Shown: positions 5,935 through 13,071 of the stretch, piece after piece
Position numbering within the stretch: position 1 is the first letter of the stretch
Layout: the number at the start of each line of letters is the position of its first letter
From: Bacillota bacterium
Lineage (GTDB): Bacteria; Bacillota; Clostridia; Christensenellales; CAG-138
Direction: 5' to 3'
Assembly (NCBI GenBank): GCA_023409435.1
Contig: JAEYHP010000145.1
Span: 1 to 14,385 of the forward strand
Length of the DNA stretch: 14,385 nt
The notes under the pieces: generated by a model
The model's input: only the letters and a program-made list of their open reading frames with translations
Database searches by the model: none
What the model was told of the DNA's origin: nothing
Translations under genes and position numbers: made by a program

Positions 5935-6738
5935 TCAGTCCGTTTGGACGATCTTTTCAATGGCCTCGGCAAGATATTCTGTAGCGTTCAACGCTTCTTC
6001 GAGCGTATTCATATTGTTACCGACGTTCACGAACAGGGAACGGCCGACATGCTGGTTGTAGCGCGACCCTTTCACCCGTATGGGACGGACCAGGCCGGGA
6101 TGAACGGCGCTTAATTGCTCAAATACCGCCTTTGCAAGGGCAAAGTTTCCTTTATAATCCGGTTTTTCATCCGCCTTTTCGCCTGTTCCCACAACAAACA
6201 AAAGCTGTGCCGCTTTTTTACCGTCTATCACAACAGTTTCATCGTCCGCTCCCGCGTCGCGATGGACATCGATGAAAAGTTCAATGGATGGATGTTTCTC
6301 TTTGTACTGTTCCATTGTAACAAGCGAGCGGGTATAGGCGGTAGCCAGCTTCGGCTTTTCATGGTTCGTTTCGTCATGGATTACCTCGATCCCGTATTCC
6401 GTTAACACCTCGGCAAGCGCTTTGCCGACAGCGACGATATTTTTCTGCGTATCGTCCGTCCTCCAGTCAGCATCCCTCGTATCGGAATACGCCTCGCTGG
6501 TATGGGTGTGGTAGATAAGTACTTTTGGCCCGCTTCCGTTTAAGGTGATACCCGCAGCTTCAATGGAAAGAAGTTCCTTAGCAGCCGGCAGGCTGGGATC
6601 GGCCGTGAATACTTCCTGTTCCTTCTCCGCAATTGCCGCTGCCTCCGTCGGCATAAGCGGGCATAAAAGAAAGCCCAGCCCAACGATGGCCGCAATCAAG
6701 GCGGCCAGGCGGTTCAAACGGATTCTTCTGCTAATCAT
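5935..6738 (-). CDS. spoIIP: Stage II sporulation protein P (SpoIIP family), short form
   Basis: SpoIIP is a membrane-anchored peptidoglycan amidase/endopeptidase that works with SpoIID and SpoIIM during engulfment of the forespore. The 267 residues begin with a basic stretch and one membrane helix (LAALIAAIVGLGFLLCPL, about 11-28), then the extracytoplasmic domain. Family motifs are LIYHTHTSEAY (74-84), LFIDVHRDAG (154-163) and GRSLFVNVGNNMNTLEEA (232-249); the histidines in the first two are likely metal ligands. The protein is clearly shorter than the roughly 400-residue Bacillus form because the linker between helix and domain is brief. ATG 6738 lies 9 bases after GGAGG. No spoIID, spoIIM or gpr is adjacent. 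I could not find a convincing sporulation-sigma promoter. Confidence 0.9.
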   Translation of the reverse strand: MISRRIRLNRLAALIAAIVGLGFLLCPLMPTEAAAIAEKEQEVFTADPSLPAAKELLSIEAAGITLNGSGPKVLIYHTHTSEAYSDTRDADWRTDDTQKNIVAVGKALAEVLTEYGIEVIHDETNHEKPKLATAYTRSLVTMEQYKEKHPSIELFIDVHRDAGADDETVVIDGKKAAQLLFVVGTGEKADEKPDYKGNFALAKAVFEQLSAVHPGLVRPIRVKGSRYNQHVGRSLFVNVGNNMNTLEEALNATEYLAEAIEKIVQTD

Positions 6739-6850
6739 TCCACATCACCTCCCGGTTTCCATCCTATTCGAGAACGGGCTGCCTATACCCTATTCATAAT
6801 TTTTTAACTTTTATCAGCCACAGTCCTTTTCAATTTGTTACATCCAGCAA

Positions 6851-6879
6851 TTGTGCTGCTGTCTATGAAACCATATAAT
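6851..6879 (+). promoter_or_regulatory. Promoter of the APH-fold phosphotransferase gene
   Basis: TTGTGC (6851-6856), 17 bases, then a perfect TATAAT (6874-6879). Transcription would start near 6886. A GAGGTG ribosome binding site (6912-6917) lies just before ATG 6922. Confidence 0.55.
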
Positions 6880-6921
6880 GATCATAATACTGGATATTAC
6901 CGGCGCGGTATGAGGTGACTG

Positions 6922-7737
6922 ATGGGTGACGTAAATGGATGGACGCGTATTGCCGAAGGAAATACATCAGAGATATTCGATATTGGCCCCAACAGAATTT
7001 TAAAGCTGTTTAAGGACGGAATCCCCTTTGAAGTGTGCGTGAGGGAATTTGAAAATACTTCTGTCGCAAGAGACTTGTTGCAGAAAGTACCAGGGCCGTT
7101 AGAAGTGATTGAGGTTGATGGAAAATACGGTATCGTTTATGAAAAGGTAACCGGCACAAATATGCTCGAAGAAATGCTCTCCCATATCTGGACGATTAGG
7201 AAGCAGTCCCGCAACCTGGCCCGGTACCATGCGGATATTCAAAAGAACATTACAGGAAAATTGGAAACCGTGAAGGAAAAATTGAAGCGGGATATCTTAG
7301 CGGCCGACCTGCTGGATGCAGAGGAAAAGAATAGAATCCTCGGTTATATGGGTACGTTACCGGACGGTGATATACTGTGCCATTTTGATTTTCACCCGGG
7401 AAACATTATGATCAGGGAGAACAATCCTGTCATTATCGATTGGATGACCGCATGCATGGGGGACAAGGGCGCAGATGTTGCAAGAACCGGCATTATGCTC
7501 AAATACGGAGAAGTGCCCCGCAGTTCGCGGCTGATCCAAATCATATCCCATGCGGTTCAAAATGATATATACAAGGCCTATTTGAAGGAGTATAAACGAA
7601 TTACCGGCATAGAACAGCAAGACATTGATAAATGGGAGTTGCCAATCGCGGCAGGGCGTCTGCACGAATGGCTAACGAAAAAAGAAAAGATGGTTCTGCT
7701 GGCTTTTGTGAAATGCAAATTGGCAGAACTGCCCTGA
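6922..7737 (+). CDS. Aminoglycoside phosphotransferase (APH)-fold protein
   Basis: A 271-residue protein with the APH/choline-kinase fold, which transfers phosphate from ATP to a small hydroxylated molecule. Visible elements are RILKLF with the ATP-contacting lysine (residue 28), the catalytic loop CHFDFHPGNIM (153-163; Asp156 and Asn161) and the metal-binding IIDW (171-174; Asp173) followed by GDKGADVART. All key residues are intact. The substrate could be an antibiotic, a sugar, choline or another alcohol; sequence alone does not decide, and a resistance role should not be assumed. Composition is more AT-rich than glgB and malQ. It stands alone between its own promoter and a terminator-like hairpin, converging on the sigma/anti-sigma operon. 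Confidence 0.85.
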   Translation: MGDVNGWTRIAEGNTSEIFDIGPNRILKLFKDGIPFEVCVREFENTSVARDLLQKVPGPLEVIEVDGKYGIVYEKVTGTNMLEEMLSHIWTIRKQSRNLARYHADIQKNITGKLETVKEKLKRDILAADLLDAEEKNRILGYMGTLPDGDILCHFDFHPGNIMIRENNPVIIDWMTACMGDKGADVARTGIMLKYGEVPRSSRLIQIISHAVQNDIYKAYLKEYKRITGIEQQDIDKWELPIAAGRLHEWLTKKEKMVLLAFVKCKLAELP

Positions 7738-7746
7738 CTCTTGCCA

Positions 7747-7784
7747 AAAGAGCAGGCCCTGCGTATATCTCCCAGGGCCGTGCT
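7747..7784 (-). terminator. Terminator of the sigma/anti-sigma operon
   Basis: AGCA-GGCCCT (7751-7760) pairs with AGGGCC-G-TGCT (7774-7784, one bulged base). On the minus strand the stem is followed by CTTTT, ending the transcript from the sigma side. On the plus strand only AAGTAACAATTTT follows, a weak signal for the phosphotransferase gene. Confidence 0.6.
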
Positions 7785-7796
7785 AAGTAACAATTT

Positions 7797-8306
7797 TCAT
7801 AGAAACCGAATTAATTTCGGTATTTCGATCAGGCCGATGGTGAGAATACAGGGCAAGCACAGAAGCAATGGGCTTGTATAGAATTTCCCGAACTTTTTTC
7901 TCTCACGCTGCTCCGCCTCGTTCTGAAGCCGAAGCTGTTCATAGTCAAAGCCATAACTCAAGCCCGAAAAGAATTGGGATTCAATAAACACAACAGTAAC
8001 AAGGCCTAATAGCCCTTCATATAAATGCAATGCCGTCCCAAAGCCGAAATAGTAGAATACGAACGCAAGGAATGGGCATAAAAAGTACCAGGCGCGAATG
8101 CCGTATATATAGAACAACAGTTTTTTGTTTGGCCTTTCCACTGCAGCCGCTACTTCAATTGTTCTTGACATCCCTTCCGCCGCTTTCTTGCAATCTGCAC
8201 AGTCGCTGATGTGCTCATGAATAAACCCATTGGTTTTATCCGTGGTCAGACCCTCAATGTAGCTTGGAAGCAGATCCTGTACGATGTCGCAGTCTTCTCT
8301 ATTCAT
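7797..8306 (-). CDS. Zinc-finger anti-sigma factor (zf-HC2 type), membrane
   Basis: A 169-residue protein predicted to hold its partner ECF sigma factor inactive at the membrane. The N-terminal cytoplasmic domain has the zinc anti-sigma motif His32-x3-Cys36-x2-Cys39 (HISDCADC), with Cys6 as a possible fourth ligand. Three hydrophobic stretches follow: about 83-108 (AWYFLCPFLAFVFYYFGF), about 112-133, and about 145-165 (PLLLCLPCILTIGLIEI). Unusually little sits outside the membrane, so the signal may be sensed in the bilayer or through another protein. Its ATG (8306) overlaps the end of the sigma gene by 4 bases (ATGA), the usual translational coupling that keeps the two proteins in balance. 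Confidence 0.85.
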   Translation of the reverse strand: MNREDCDIVQDLLPSYIEGLTTDKTNGFIHEHISDCADCKKAAEGMSRTIEVAAAVERPNKKLLFYIYGIRAWYFLCPFLAFVFYYFGFGTALHLYEGLLGLVTVVFIESQFFSGLSYGFDYEQLRLQNEAEQRERKKFGKFYTSPLLLCLPCILTIGLIEIPKLIRFL

Positions 8307-8806
8307 GTATCAAGCTCCTCCGATTTGCTGATGATCTCGTTTTTTGCCCGCATAAAGGTGACTCTGCACCACGTATCGCTTTTACCAAGTATCTCTCCTA
8401 TTTCAACAAAAGACTTTTCTCCTATCAACCGCAGTGCAAGCAGGCTTCGCTTCGGTTCGTCGCAGCAATTCATATATTTGAGAATCAGGTCCACGGTCTC
8501 TTTCTTGCACACGGCTTCATCTATGCTGATGGACCGGCTGAAATCCATCCTATTGTCAGTAGGCACATCTCCTGCCCTCTTTTTTGAATAATTCATGCTT
8601 TCATTCCTGGCTATTGCAAACAGCCACGTTCGTATGCCGCTATACCCCCTAAAACCTGCAATTCCCCGCATTGCCTTCAGAAACGTATTTTGAACGATAT
8701 CCTCTACATCGGAAGGAATAGAATGAATGAGTGAAATGTATCGATATACATCCCCATAATATTGCCGATACAGAAGCTCTACGTCTTCGGGGAAATAACG
8801 TTTCAT
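8303..8806 (-). CDS. ECF-type RNA polymerase sigma factor
   Basis: A 167-residue sigma-70 family protein of the extracytoplasmic-function class with only regions 2 and 4. Region 2 spans about residues 9-75 (LYRQYYGDVYRYI, DVEDIVQNTFLKA, IRTWLFAIARNESMNY). Region 4 spans about 105-157 (LALRLIGEKSFVEIGEILGKSDTWCRVTFMRAK), a helix-turn-helix. It binds core polymerase and redirects it to stress promoters once the downstream anti-sigma factor releases it. ATG 8806 follows AAAGGA after 9 bases. An ECF-like promoter lies about 80 bases upstream, suggesting autoregulation. The regulon cannot be assigned from this window. Confidence 0.92.
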   Translation of the reverse strand: MKRYFPEDVELLYRQYYGDVYRYISLIHSIPSDVEDIVQNTFLKAMRGIAGFRGYSGIRTWLFAIARNESMNYSKKRAGDVPTDNRMDFSRSISIDEAVCKKETVDLILKYMNCCDEPKRSLLALRLIGEKSFVEIGEILGKSDTWCRVTFMRAKNEIISKSEELDT

Positions 8807-8895
8807 AATTTCAAGTCCTTTTAAAACAACTTTTCATGCACTGGTATCGAAAGTCAGGAGGACTTACTGGCTGGTTTCATTGGTGTTTTATAGTA

Positions 8896-8925
8896 TTAGA
8901 CATGAAGAAAGAGAATTTCGTTACA
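8896..8925 (-). promoter_or_regulatory. ECF-type promoter upstream of the sigma gene (probable autoregulation)
   Basis: On the minus strand TGTAAC (8925-8920) and GTCTAA (8901-8896) are 18 bases apart; taking TGTC as the -10 core gives 17. This resembles the AAC ... GTC architecture of ECF promoters and differs from the other promoters in the window. Transcription would start near 8888, leaving a leader of roughly 80 bases. The assignment is by pattern only. Confidence 0.55.
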
Positions 8926-8955
8926 TGACCATTCAATTTTAAAATAGTGATGATC

Positions 8956-8980
8956 AAAAAGCCGGGGGATTTCCCGGCTT
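8956..8980 (-). terminator. Terminator downstream of malQ
   Basis: AAGCCGGG (8959-8966) pairs with CCCGGCTT (8973-8980) around a 6-base loop. On the minus strand the stem runs into five T residues, two of them in the stem. It ends the malQ transcript just beyond the long repeat. On the plus strand CTTTTAG follows, but no plus-strand gene leads into it. Region 8807-9258 holds only this terminator, the ECF promoter and the repeat. Confidence 0.75.
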
Positions 8981-8992
8981 CTTTTAGTCTTT

Positions 8993-9262
8993 CATAAGGG
9001 CTTTTCCCCGAACTTCCACAGTTCGCAATGGTCGCGCCGTGTTGCGGCAAAGCCGCAGCCTTGCGCTCCCTTGCGACAGCCCGCAGGCCTAGTGCCCGAG
9101 GCGTCTCCCGCCGAGGGCCTCACTGGGCTTTTCGTACCCGGGGCATCCGGCAAGCAGATGCCCATTTCGACCTTCAAACGGTCCACTGAACCGTTTGCTG
9201 CCTTTGGCACCAGTCTCACCCCCGCTGTATCCGCCACAGGCGGCGCGCGGCTCCGCCCCTAT
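8993..9262. repeat. Structured dispersed repeat, long copy (at the 3' end of malQ)
   Basis: This is the long version of the element at 107-246. It shares three blocks: 9006-9074, 9120-9130 and 9225-9262. It carries two extra pieces: 9075-9119 (45 bases) and 9131-9224 (94 bases, where the short copy has 8). The second contains GGGCATC/GATGCCC (9141-9147 with 9157-9163) and AAACGGT/ACCGTTT (9176-9182 with 9190-9196). Shared hairpins include TGCGGC-AAA-GCCGCA and CCGCC-ACA-GGCGG (9231-9243); the latter differs from the short copy by a compensatory T:A to C:G change. The malQ stop codon (9261-9259) falls at the same repeat base as the glgB stop. Open frames through it are repeat artefacts. Confidence 0.75.
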
Positions 9263-10731
9263 CTCCCGTACATCTTCGTCACATGCCGGATCTTTTTTGC
9301 CAGAGCGTCGCTCTCCATTTCGGGCAGCATCCGCCAGCACCAGTTGCAGCCGGTGGTGCTGGGCAGGTTCATGCGCGCCTCGGTCCCAAGTCCCAGGTAA
9401 TCCTGCATCTGCGCCACAAAAAGCCCGGCCACGGAGGACATGCCGCCGCGGATAAAGCCCCAGTTCAGGCCTTCTGTCTGGTTGAGGCCCAGGTATTCCG
9501 CGGCATAGCCCACGGCCTCGGGGTCGCGGTTTTTGAGCCAGCCCATGATGGTATCGTTATCGTGCGTGCCTGTGTAGCAGACGCAGGCGACAGGATAGGT
9601 GTGGGGCTGAAAACAGTCCTCGCACAGCGCATCGAACGCGAACTGCAGCACGCGCATGCCGGGATAGCCCGCATATTCCATCAGCTCGTAGACGTCCTGG
9701 CTGAGCATGCCAAGATCCTCCGCGATGATGGGCAGGGCGGGGAAATTGAGCTTGAACGCGTCGATAAAAGCGCGGCCCGGGCCTTTGCGCCACACGCCGT
9801 ACCGCGCGGTCTTTTCCCCGCAGGGCACGCTCCAGTAGCTGGAGAAGCCCCTGAAATGATCGATGCGCAGCATGTCAAAAAGCCGTGCGGTCGCGGCGAT
9901 GCGCCGCATCCACCACGCGAAACCGTCCCGCTCCATATAGGCCCAGTCGTAGAGCGGGTTGCCCCAAAGCTGCCCGTCCTCCGAGAAATAATCCGGCGGA
10001 ACGCCCGCCACATGGGTGGGCCTTCGCTCCTCATCCAGCAAAAACAGCTCTGGGTTGGCCCAGACGTCCGCGGAATCGAGCGCGACGTATATGGGAATGT
10101 CGCCGATCAACAGAATATCCAGTTCCGCGCAGCGATCCCTGAACGCCTTCCACTGCCGGAAGAACAAAAATTGCAAGTAGGTGTAAAAACGGATTTCTTC
10201 CCGCAAAAGCTCGCGATAAGATTTAAGCGCTTCCTCTCGCCGCAGGCGGACCTCCTCCGGCCATGCTGTCCAGGGGCTCATGTCAAACTGGGATTTTAAC
10301 GCCATAAACAGCGTGTAATCCGACAGCCAGAACGCGTGCTCCGCTTCAAACTCGGCAAGCTGCTCCAAATCCCGTTCATAGCCGCGCGTATAAACTTTAT
10401 GCAGCAGCGGCAGGCGCGCTTCGTATACGGCGCAATAATCGACCCGCTCCGGGTCGTCGCCCCAGAACGGTCCTTCGACTTCTTCTTTTGTAAGCAGCCC
10501 GTCCTCAACAAGCAGCGGTAGGTCGATAAAATACGGATTGCCCGCGAACGCGGAAAAGGACTGGTACGGCGAATCCCCGTAGCTGGTGGGGCCGGTGGGA
10601 AGCATCTGCCAATACCGCTGCCCGGCGCTGTGCAAAAATTCCGCAAAGCGGTAAGCTTCCTCCCCCAGCGTGCCGATGCCGTAGGGCGAGGGGAGCGAAG
10701 TGATATGCAGTAAAATGCCGCTTGCGCGCAT
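9259..10731 (-). CDS. malQ: 4-alpha-glucanotransferase (amylomaltase)
   Basis: MalQ is a cytoplasmic GH77 enzyme that moves alpha-1,4-glucan segments between maltodextrins, releasing glucose and feeding glycogen breakdown or synthesis. It has 490 residues, the usual length. Motifs are LLHITSLPSPYGIG (7-20), SPYQSFSAFAGNPYFIDL (54-71), MLRIDHFRGF with the nucleophile Asp291, IIAEDLGM with the acid/base Glu338, and YTGTHDNDT (386-394) with the third carboxylate. The frame is open to 10932, but MRASGILLH at 10731 is the family start and lies 5 bases after GGAGG; the upstream 67 codons are leader. The stop lies in the repeat shared with glgB, its probable pathway partner. A consensus promoter and a long structured leader precede it. 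Confidence 0.95.
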   Translation of the reverse strand: MRASGILLHITSLPSPYGIGTLGEEAYRFAEFLHSAGQRYWQMLPTGPTSYGDSPYQSFSAFAGNPYFIDLPLLVEDGLLTKEEVEGPFWGDDPERVDYCAVYEARLPLLHKVYTRGYERDLEQLAEFEAEHAFWLSDYTLFMALKSQFDMSPWTAWPEEVRLRREEALKSYRELLREEIRFYTYLQFLFFRQWKAFRDRCAELDILLIGDIPIYVALDSADVWANPELFLLDEERRPTHVAGVPPDYFSEDGQLWGNPLYDWAYMERDGFAWWMRRIAATARLFDMLRIDHFRGFSSYWSVPCGEKTARYGVWRKGPGRAFIDAFKLNFPALPIIAEDLGMLSQDVYELMEYAGYPGMRVLQFAFDALCEDCFQPHTYPVACVCYTGTHDNDTIMGWLKNRDPEAVGYAAEYLGLNQTEGLNWGFIRGGMSSVAGLFVAQMQDYLGLGTEARMNLPSTTGCNWCWRMLPEMESDALAKKIRHVTKMYGR

Positions 10732-10990
10732 AGTGGCCTCCATCAATCGGGTGATTGGGTAAAAGTAGCACATCCGTGCCGCCATGTAAACCCCAAAACG
10801 GTTGCACCGCCCGGTCCTTAGGACACGGGCGGCGCAGGGCAACGTTCGACGGGCATTCAGACCATGCCATGCAAAGAGTTGCTCCTTATGCATGACAGCA
10901 GCCAGGTCTGCAACAGCTCTGCGCCGGGTCAACCGCTGCGCGATATCGCAGCAACCGCGTCAAGCGCTTAAACGTTTTCCCGACGCTTCT
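10732..10990 (-). promoter_or_regulatory. Long structured 5' leader of malQ
   Basis: From the predicted start near 10990 to the malQ ATG there are about 260 untranslated bases. The strongest element is the hairpin at 10807-10832, CCGCCCG-GTCC-TTA-GGAC-A-CGGGCGG, with outer GTTGC/GCAAC pairing (10801-10805 with 10839-10843). Another is CATGCA/TGCATG (10868-10873 with 10889-10894), whose loop holds AAGGAG, a ribosome-binding-like sequence. There is no T-run after the large hairpin. It matches no riboswitch class I recognise. Confidence 0.45.
10940..10977. promoter_or_regulatory. Palindromic operator candidates downstream of the malQ start site
   Basis: Three palindromes lie just inside the transcribed region: GCGATATCGC (10940-10949), AAGCGCTT (10962-10969) and AAACGTTT (10970-10977). 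The last has the central CG symmetry typical of LacI-family operators such as those of maltose regulators. A repressor acting here is an inference from that resemblance and the malQ context. Confidence 0.35.
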
Positions 10991-10997
10991 ATACAAT

Positions 10998-11026
10998 ATT
11001 ATATTGACGCGTTATACTTCTGTCAA
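10998..11026 (-). promoter_or_regulatory. Full-consensus vegetative promoter for malQ
   Basis: TTGACA (11026-11021), exactly 17 bases, then TATAAT (11003-10998): a perfect match in both boxes and spacing. Transcription would start near 10990. It is by far the strongest promoter pattern in the window. Confidence 0.8.
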
Positions 11027-11104
11027 TCTGTCATGACGCCGGAAATCCTACAATCTTTTAGGAAAGGCTTTACTTCGCCCAATGGTGACGGTGCCGGATA
11101 TTCC

Positions 11105-11133
11105 TTGTGAAACGGCCTCCTTTCTGCTATACT
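11105..11133 (+). promoter_or_regulatory. Promoter of the mnmG-rsmG operon
   Basis: TTGTGA (11105-11110), 17 bases, then TATACT (11128-11133), with TGC before the -10 as an extended element. Transcription should start near 11140, where the RNA opens with a TGTGCA / TGCACA stem-loop (11140-11157). The ribosome binding site AAAGGAGG starts at 11176. Confidence 0.6.
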
Positions 11134-11193
11134 CATTTCTGTGCATTTTCTTGCACATGCTGAAATTTGATCTGCAAAGGAGGTGGAGGGCAC

Positions 11194-13071
11194 ATGCATT
11201 TTGAAGCCGGTATCTACGACGCCGTGGTAGTAGGCGGCGGGCATGCGGGCTGCGAGGCCGCGCTTGCGCTTTCGCGCATGGGCCGCTCTACGCTTCTGCT
11301 TACGCTGAATTTGGACAGTATCGGCCTGATGCCCTGCAACCCCGCAATCGGCGGAACGAGCAAGGGGCACCTAGTGCGCGAACTTGACGCGATGGGCGGC
11401 GAAATGGGCCTTGCCGCGGACGATACGCTGATACAGATCCGCATGCTCAATCTGGGCAAAGGGCCCGCGGTACATTCCCTGCGGGCACAGATGGACAAGC
11501 GCCGCTACCACGAACGCATGAAGCGCACACTCGAAGAAGCCGAAAACCTCACGCTGATGCAGGGCGAGTGCAGCGAGATTTTGACCGGGAACGGAAAAAT
11601 CACGGGCATCCTTACGGCCGGGGGCGCGAAAATAACTTGCCGGGCCGTCGTCATCTGCACGGGCGTCTATTTAAAAAGCCGCATACTCATCGGAGAATGG
11701 CAGCAGGAAAGCGGCCCCGCGGGGCTCATACGCGCGACCGGGCTTTCCGGGGCGCTGACTGAGCTTGGGTTTACGCTGCGCCGGTTCAAGACTGGAACGC
11801 CCGCGCGGCTGAACGGCAGGAGCCTTGACTACAATAAAATGCAAATTCAGGAGGGCGACGTGCCCATGCCCGCGTTTTCGTTTTTGACGCCGCCGCAGGA
11901 TTTTCCCCAGACGCCCTGCTATTTGACATACACCAACCAGGCGACGCACGACGTGATTAAAAACAACCTGCACCGCTCGCCCATGTACGCGGGCGAAATC
12001 AAGGGGACCGGCGCACGGTACTGCCCCTCCATAGAGGATAAGGTCGTCCGCTTTGCGGACAAGGAACGCCACCAGATATTCATTGAGCCGGAAGGCCGCA
12101 CCACGAATGAAATCTACGTGCAGGGCATGAGCACATCCCTGCCCGCCGACGTGCAGCTACAAATGCTGCGCACCATAGAAGGTTTGGAGCATTGCGAAAT
12201 GACGCGGCCGGGCTACGCCATAGAATACGACTGCATCGACCCGACGGCGCTCAACGCATGTCTTGGTTCCAAAGAAGTCCCCGGCCTGTATTTTGCCGGG
12301 CAGATCAACGGTACCTCCGGCTATGAGGAAGCGGCAGCCCAGGGGCTGTATGCCGCAATCAATGCCGGGCTATATTTGAACAACGATGCGCCGCTTCTGT
12401 TGACCAGGGCGGACGCGTATATCGGCGTGCTGGCCGACGACCTCACCACAAAGGGCGTGGACGAACCCTACCGCATGATGACCTCCCGCGCGGAATACCG
12501 CCTGCTTTTAAGGCAGGACAACGCCGATTTAAGGCTGACCGAGCTAGTCAAAAGTACGGGGCTTATTACCGACGCACGGTACGACGCGCTGATGAAAAAG
12601 AGAGAGGGCATTGCCCGTGCGGTAGAAGCGCTCAAGCGCGTCGCCCCGCCGGACGAACGCCTCAACGCCTACCTGCAGGAAAAGGGCGAACCGGGCATAA
12701 AAACCGGCGTGCCGCTCTTTGACCTGTTAAAGCGCCGTGACGTTCGGTATACCGAGCTTTTGGCGCTGTACGACACGCTGCCCCCGTTAGCGCCGGACGC
12801 GTTGGAACAGGTAGAGCTTTCCGCCCGGTATGACGGGTATATCGATAAACAGCAGGCACAGGTGGAGCGCATGCGCTCGCTTGAGGACGCAGTGCTTCCC
12901 GAGGATGCGGATTACCTTTCCATATCCGGACTCCGCATTGAAGCCCGGCAGAAGCTGAACAAGCGGCGTCCTCAGAACATCGGCCAGGCCGCGCGCATCC
13001 CGGGGGTATCACCCGCGGATATCGCGGTGTTGCTGGTATGGAAAAAAGCGCAGGGAACAAGGGCATGCTGA
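11194..13071 (+). CDS. mnmG: tRNA uridine-5-carboxymethylaminomethyl modification enzyme MnmG
   Basis: MnmG (GidA) is the FAD enzyme that, with MnmE, modifies wobble uridine 34 of several tRNAs. At 625 residues it is full length. Visible are the FAD-binding VVVGGGHAGCEAA (11-23), GidA signature 1 around MPCNPAIGGTSKGHLVREL (46-64), a second signature SGYEEAAAQGLYAAIN, and the C-terminal helical domain ending RRPQNIGQAARIPGVSPADI. ATG 11194 lies close behind a long purine-rich ribosome binding site (11176-11190). A TTG extension to 11167 would read through that site and is rejected. mnmE, the usual upstream neighbour, is absent; malQ diverges instead. rsmG overlaps its end. Confidence 0.97.
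   Translation: MHFEAGIYDAVVVGGGHAGCEAALALSRMGRSTLLLTLNLDSIGLMPCNPAIGGTSKGHLVRELDAMGGEMGLAADDTLIQIRMLNLGKGPAVHSLRAQMDKRRYHERMKRTLEEAENLTLMQGECSEILTGNGKITGILTAGGAKITCRAVVICTGVYLKSRILIGEWQQESGPAGLIRATGLSGALTELGFTLRRFKTGTPARLNGRSLDYNKMQIQEGDVPMPAFSFLTPPQDFPQTPCYLTYTNQATHDVIKNNLHRSPMYAGEIKGTGARYCPSIEDKVVRFADKERHQIFIEPEGRTTNEIYVQGMSTSLPADVQLQMLRTIEGLEHCEMTRPGYAIEYDCIDPTALNACLGSKEVPGLYFAGQINGTSGYEEAAAQGLYAAINAGLYLNNDAPLLLTRADAYIGVLADDLTTKGVDEPYRMMTSRAEYRLLLRQDNADLRLTELVKSTGLITDARYDALMKKREGIARAVEALKRVAPPDERLNAYLQEKGEPGIKTGVPLFDLLKRRDVRYTELLALYDTLPPLAPDALEQVELSARYDGYIDKQQAQVERMRSLEDAVLPEDADYLSISGLRIEARQKLNKRRPQNIGQAARIPGVSPADIAVLLVWKKAQGTRAC

Noticed and set aside
8992..9237. 81-codon minus-strand open frame
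   Set aside because: It lies wholly inside the long repeat copy, and the frame is not preserved in the short copy.
9283..10299. 338-codon plus-strand open frame
   Set aside because: It is antisense to malQ, which has complete GH77 motifs; long opposite-strand frames are expected in GC-rich coding DNA.
10505..10870. 121-codon frame beginning in the malQ leader behind an AAGGAG
   Set aside because: It overlaps malQ in another frame, has no family resemblance, and its start lies in a predicted hairpin arm.
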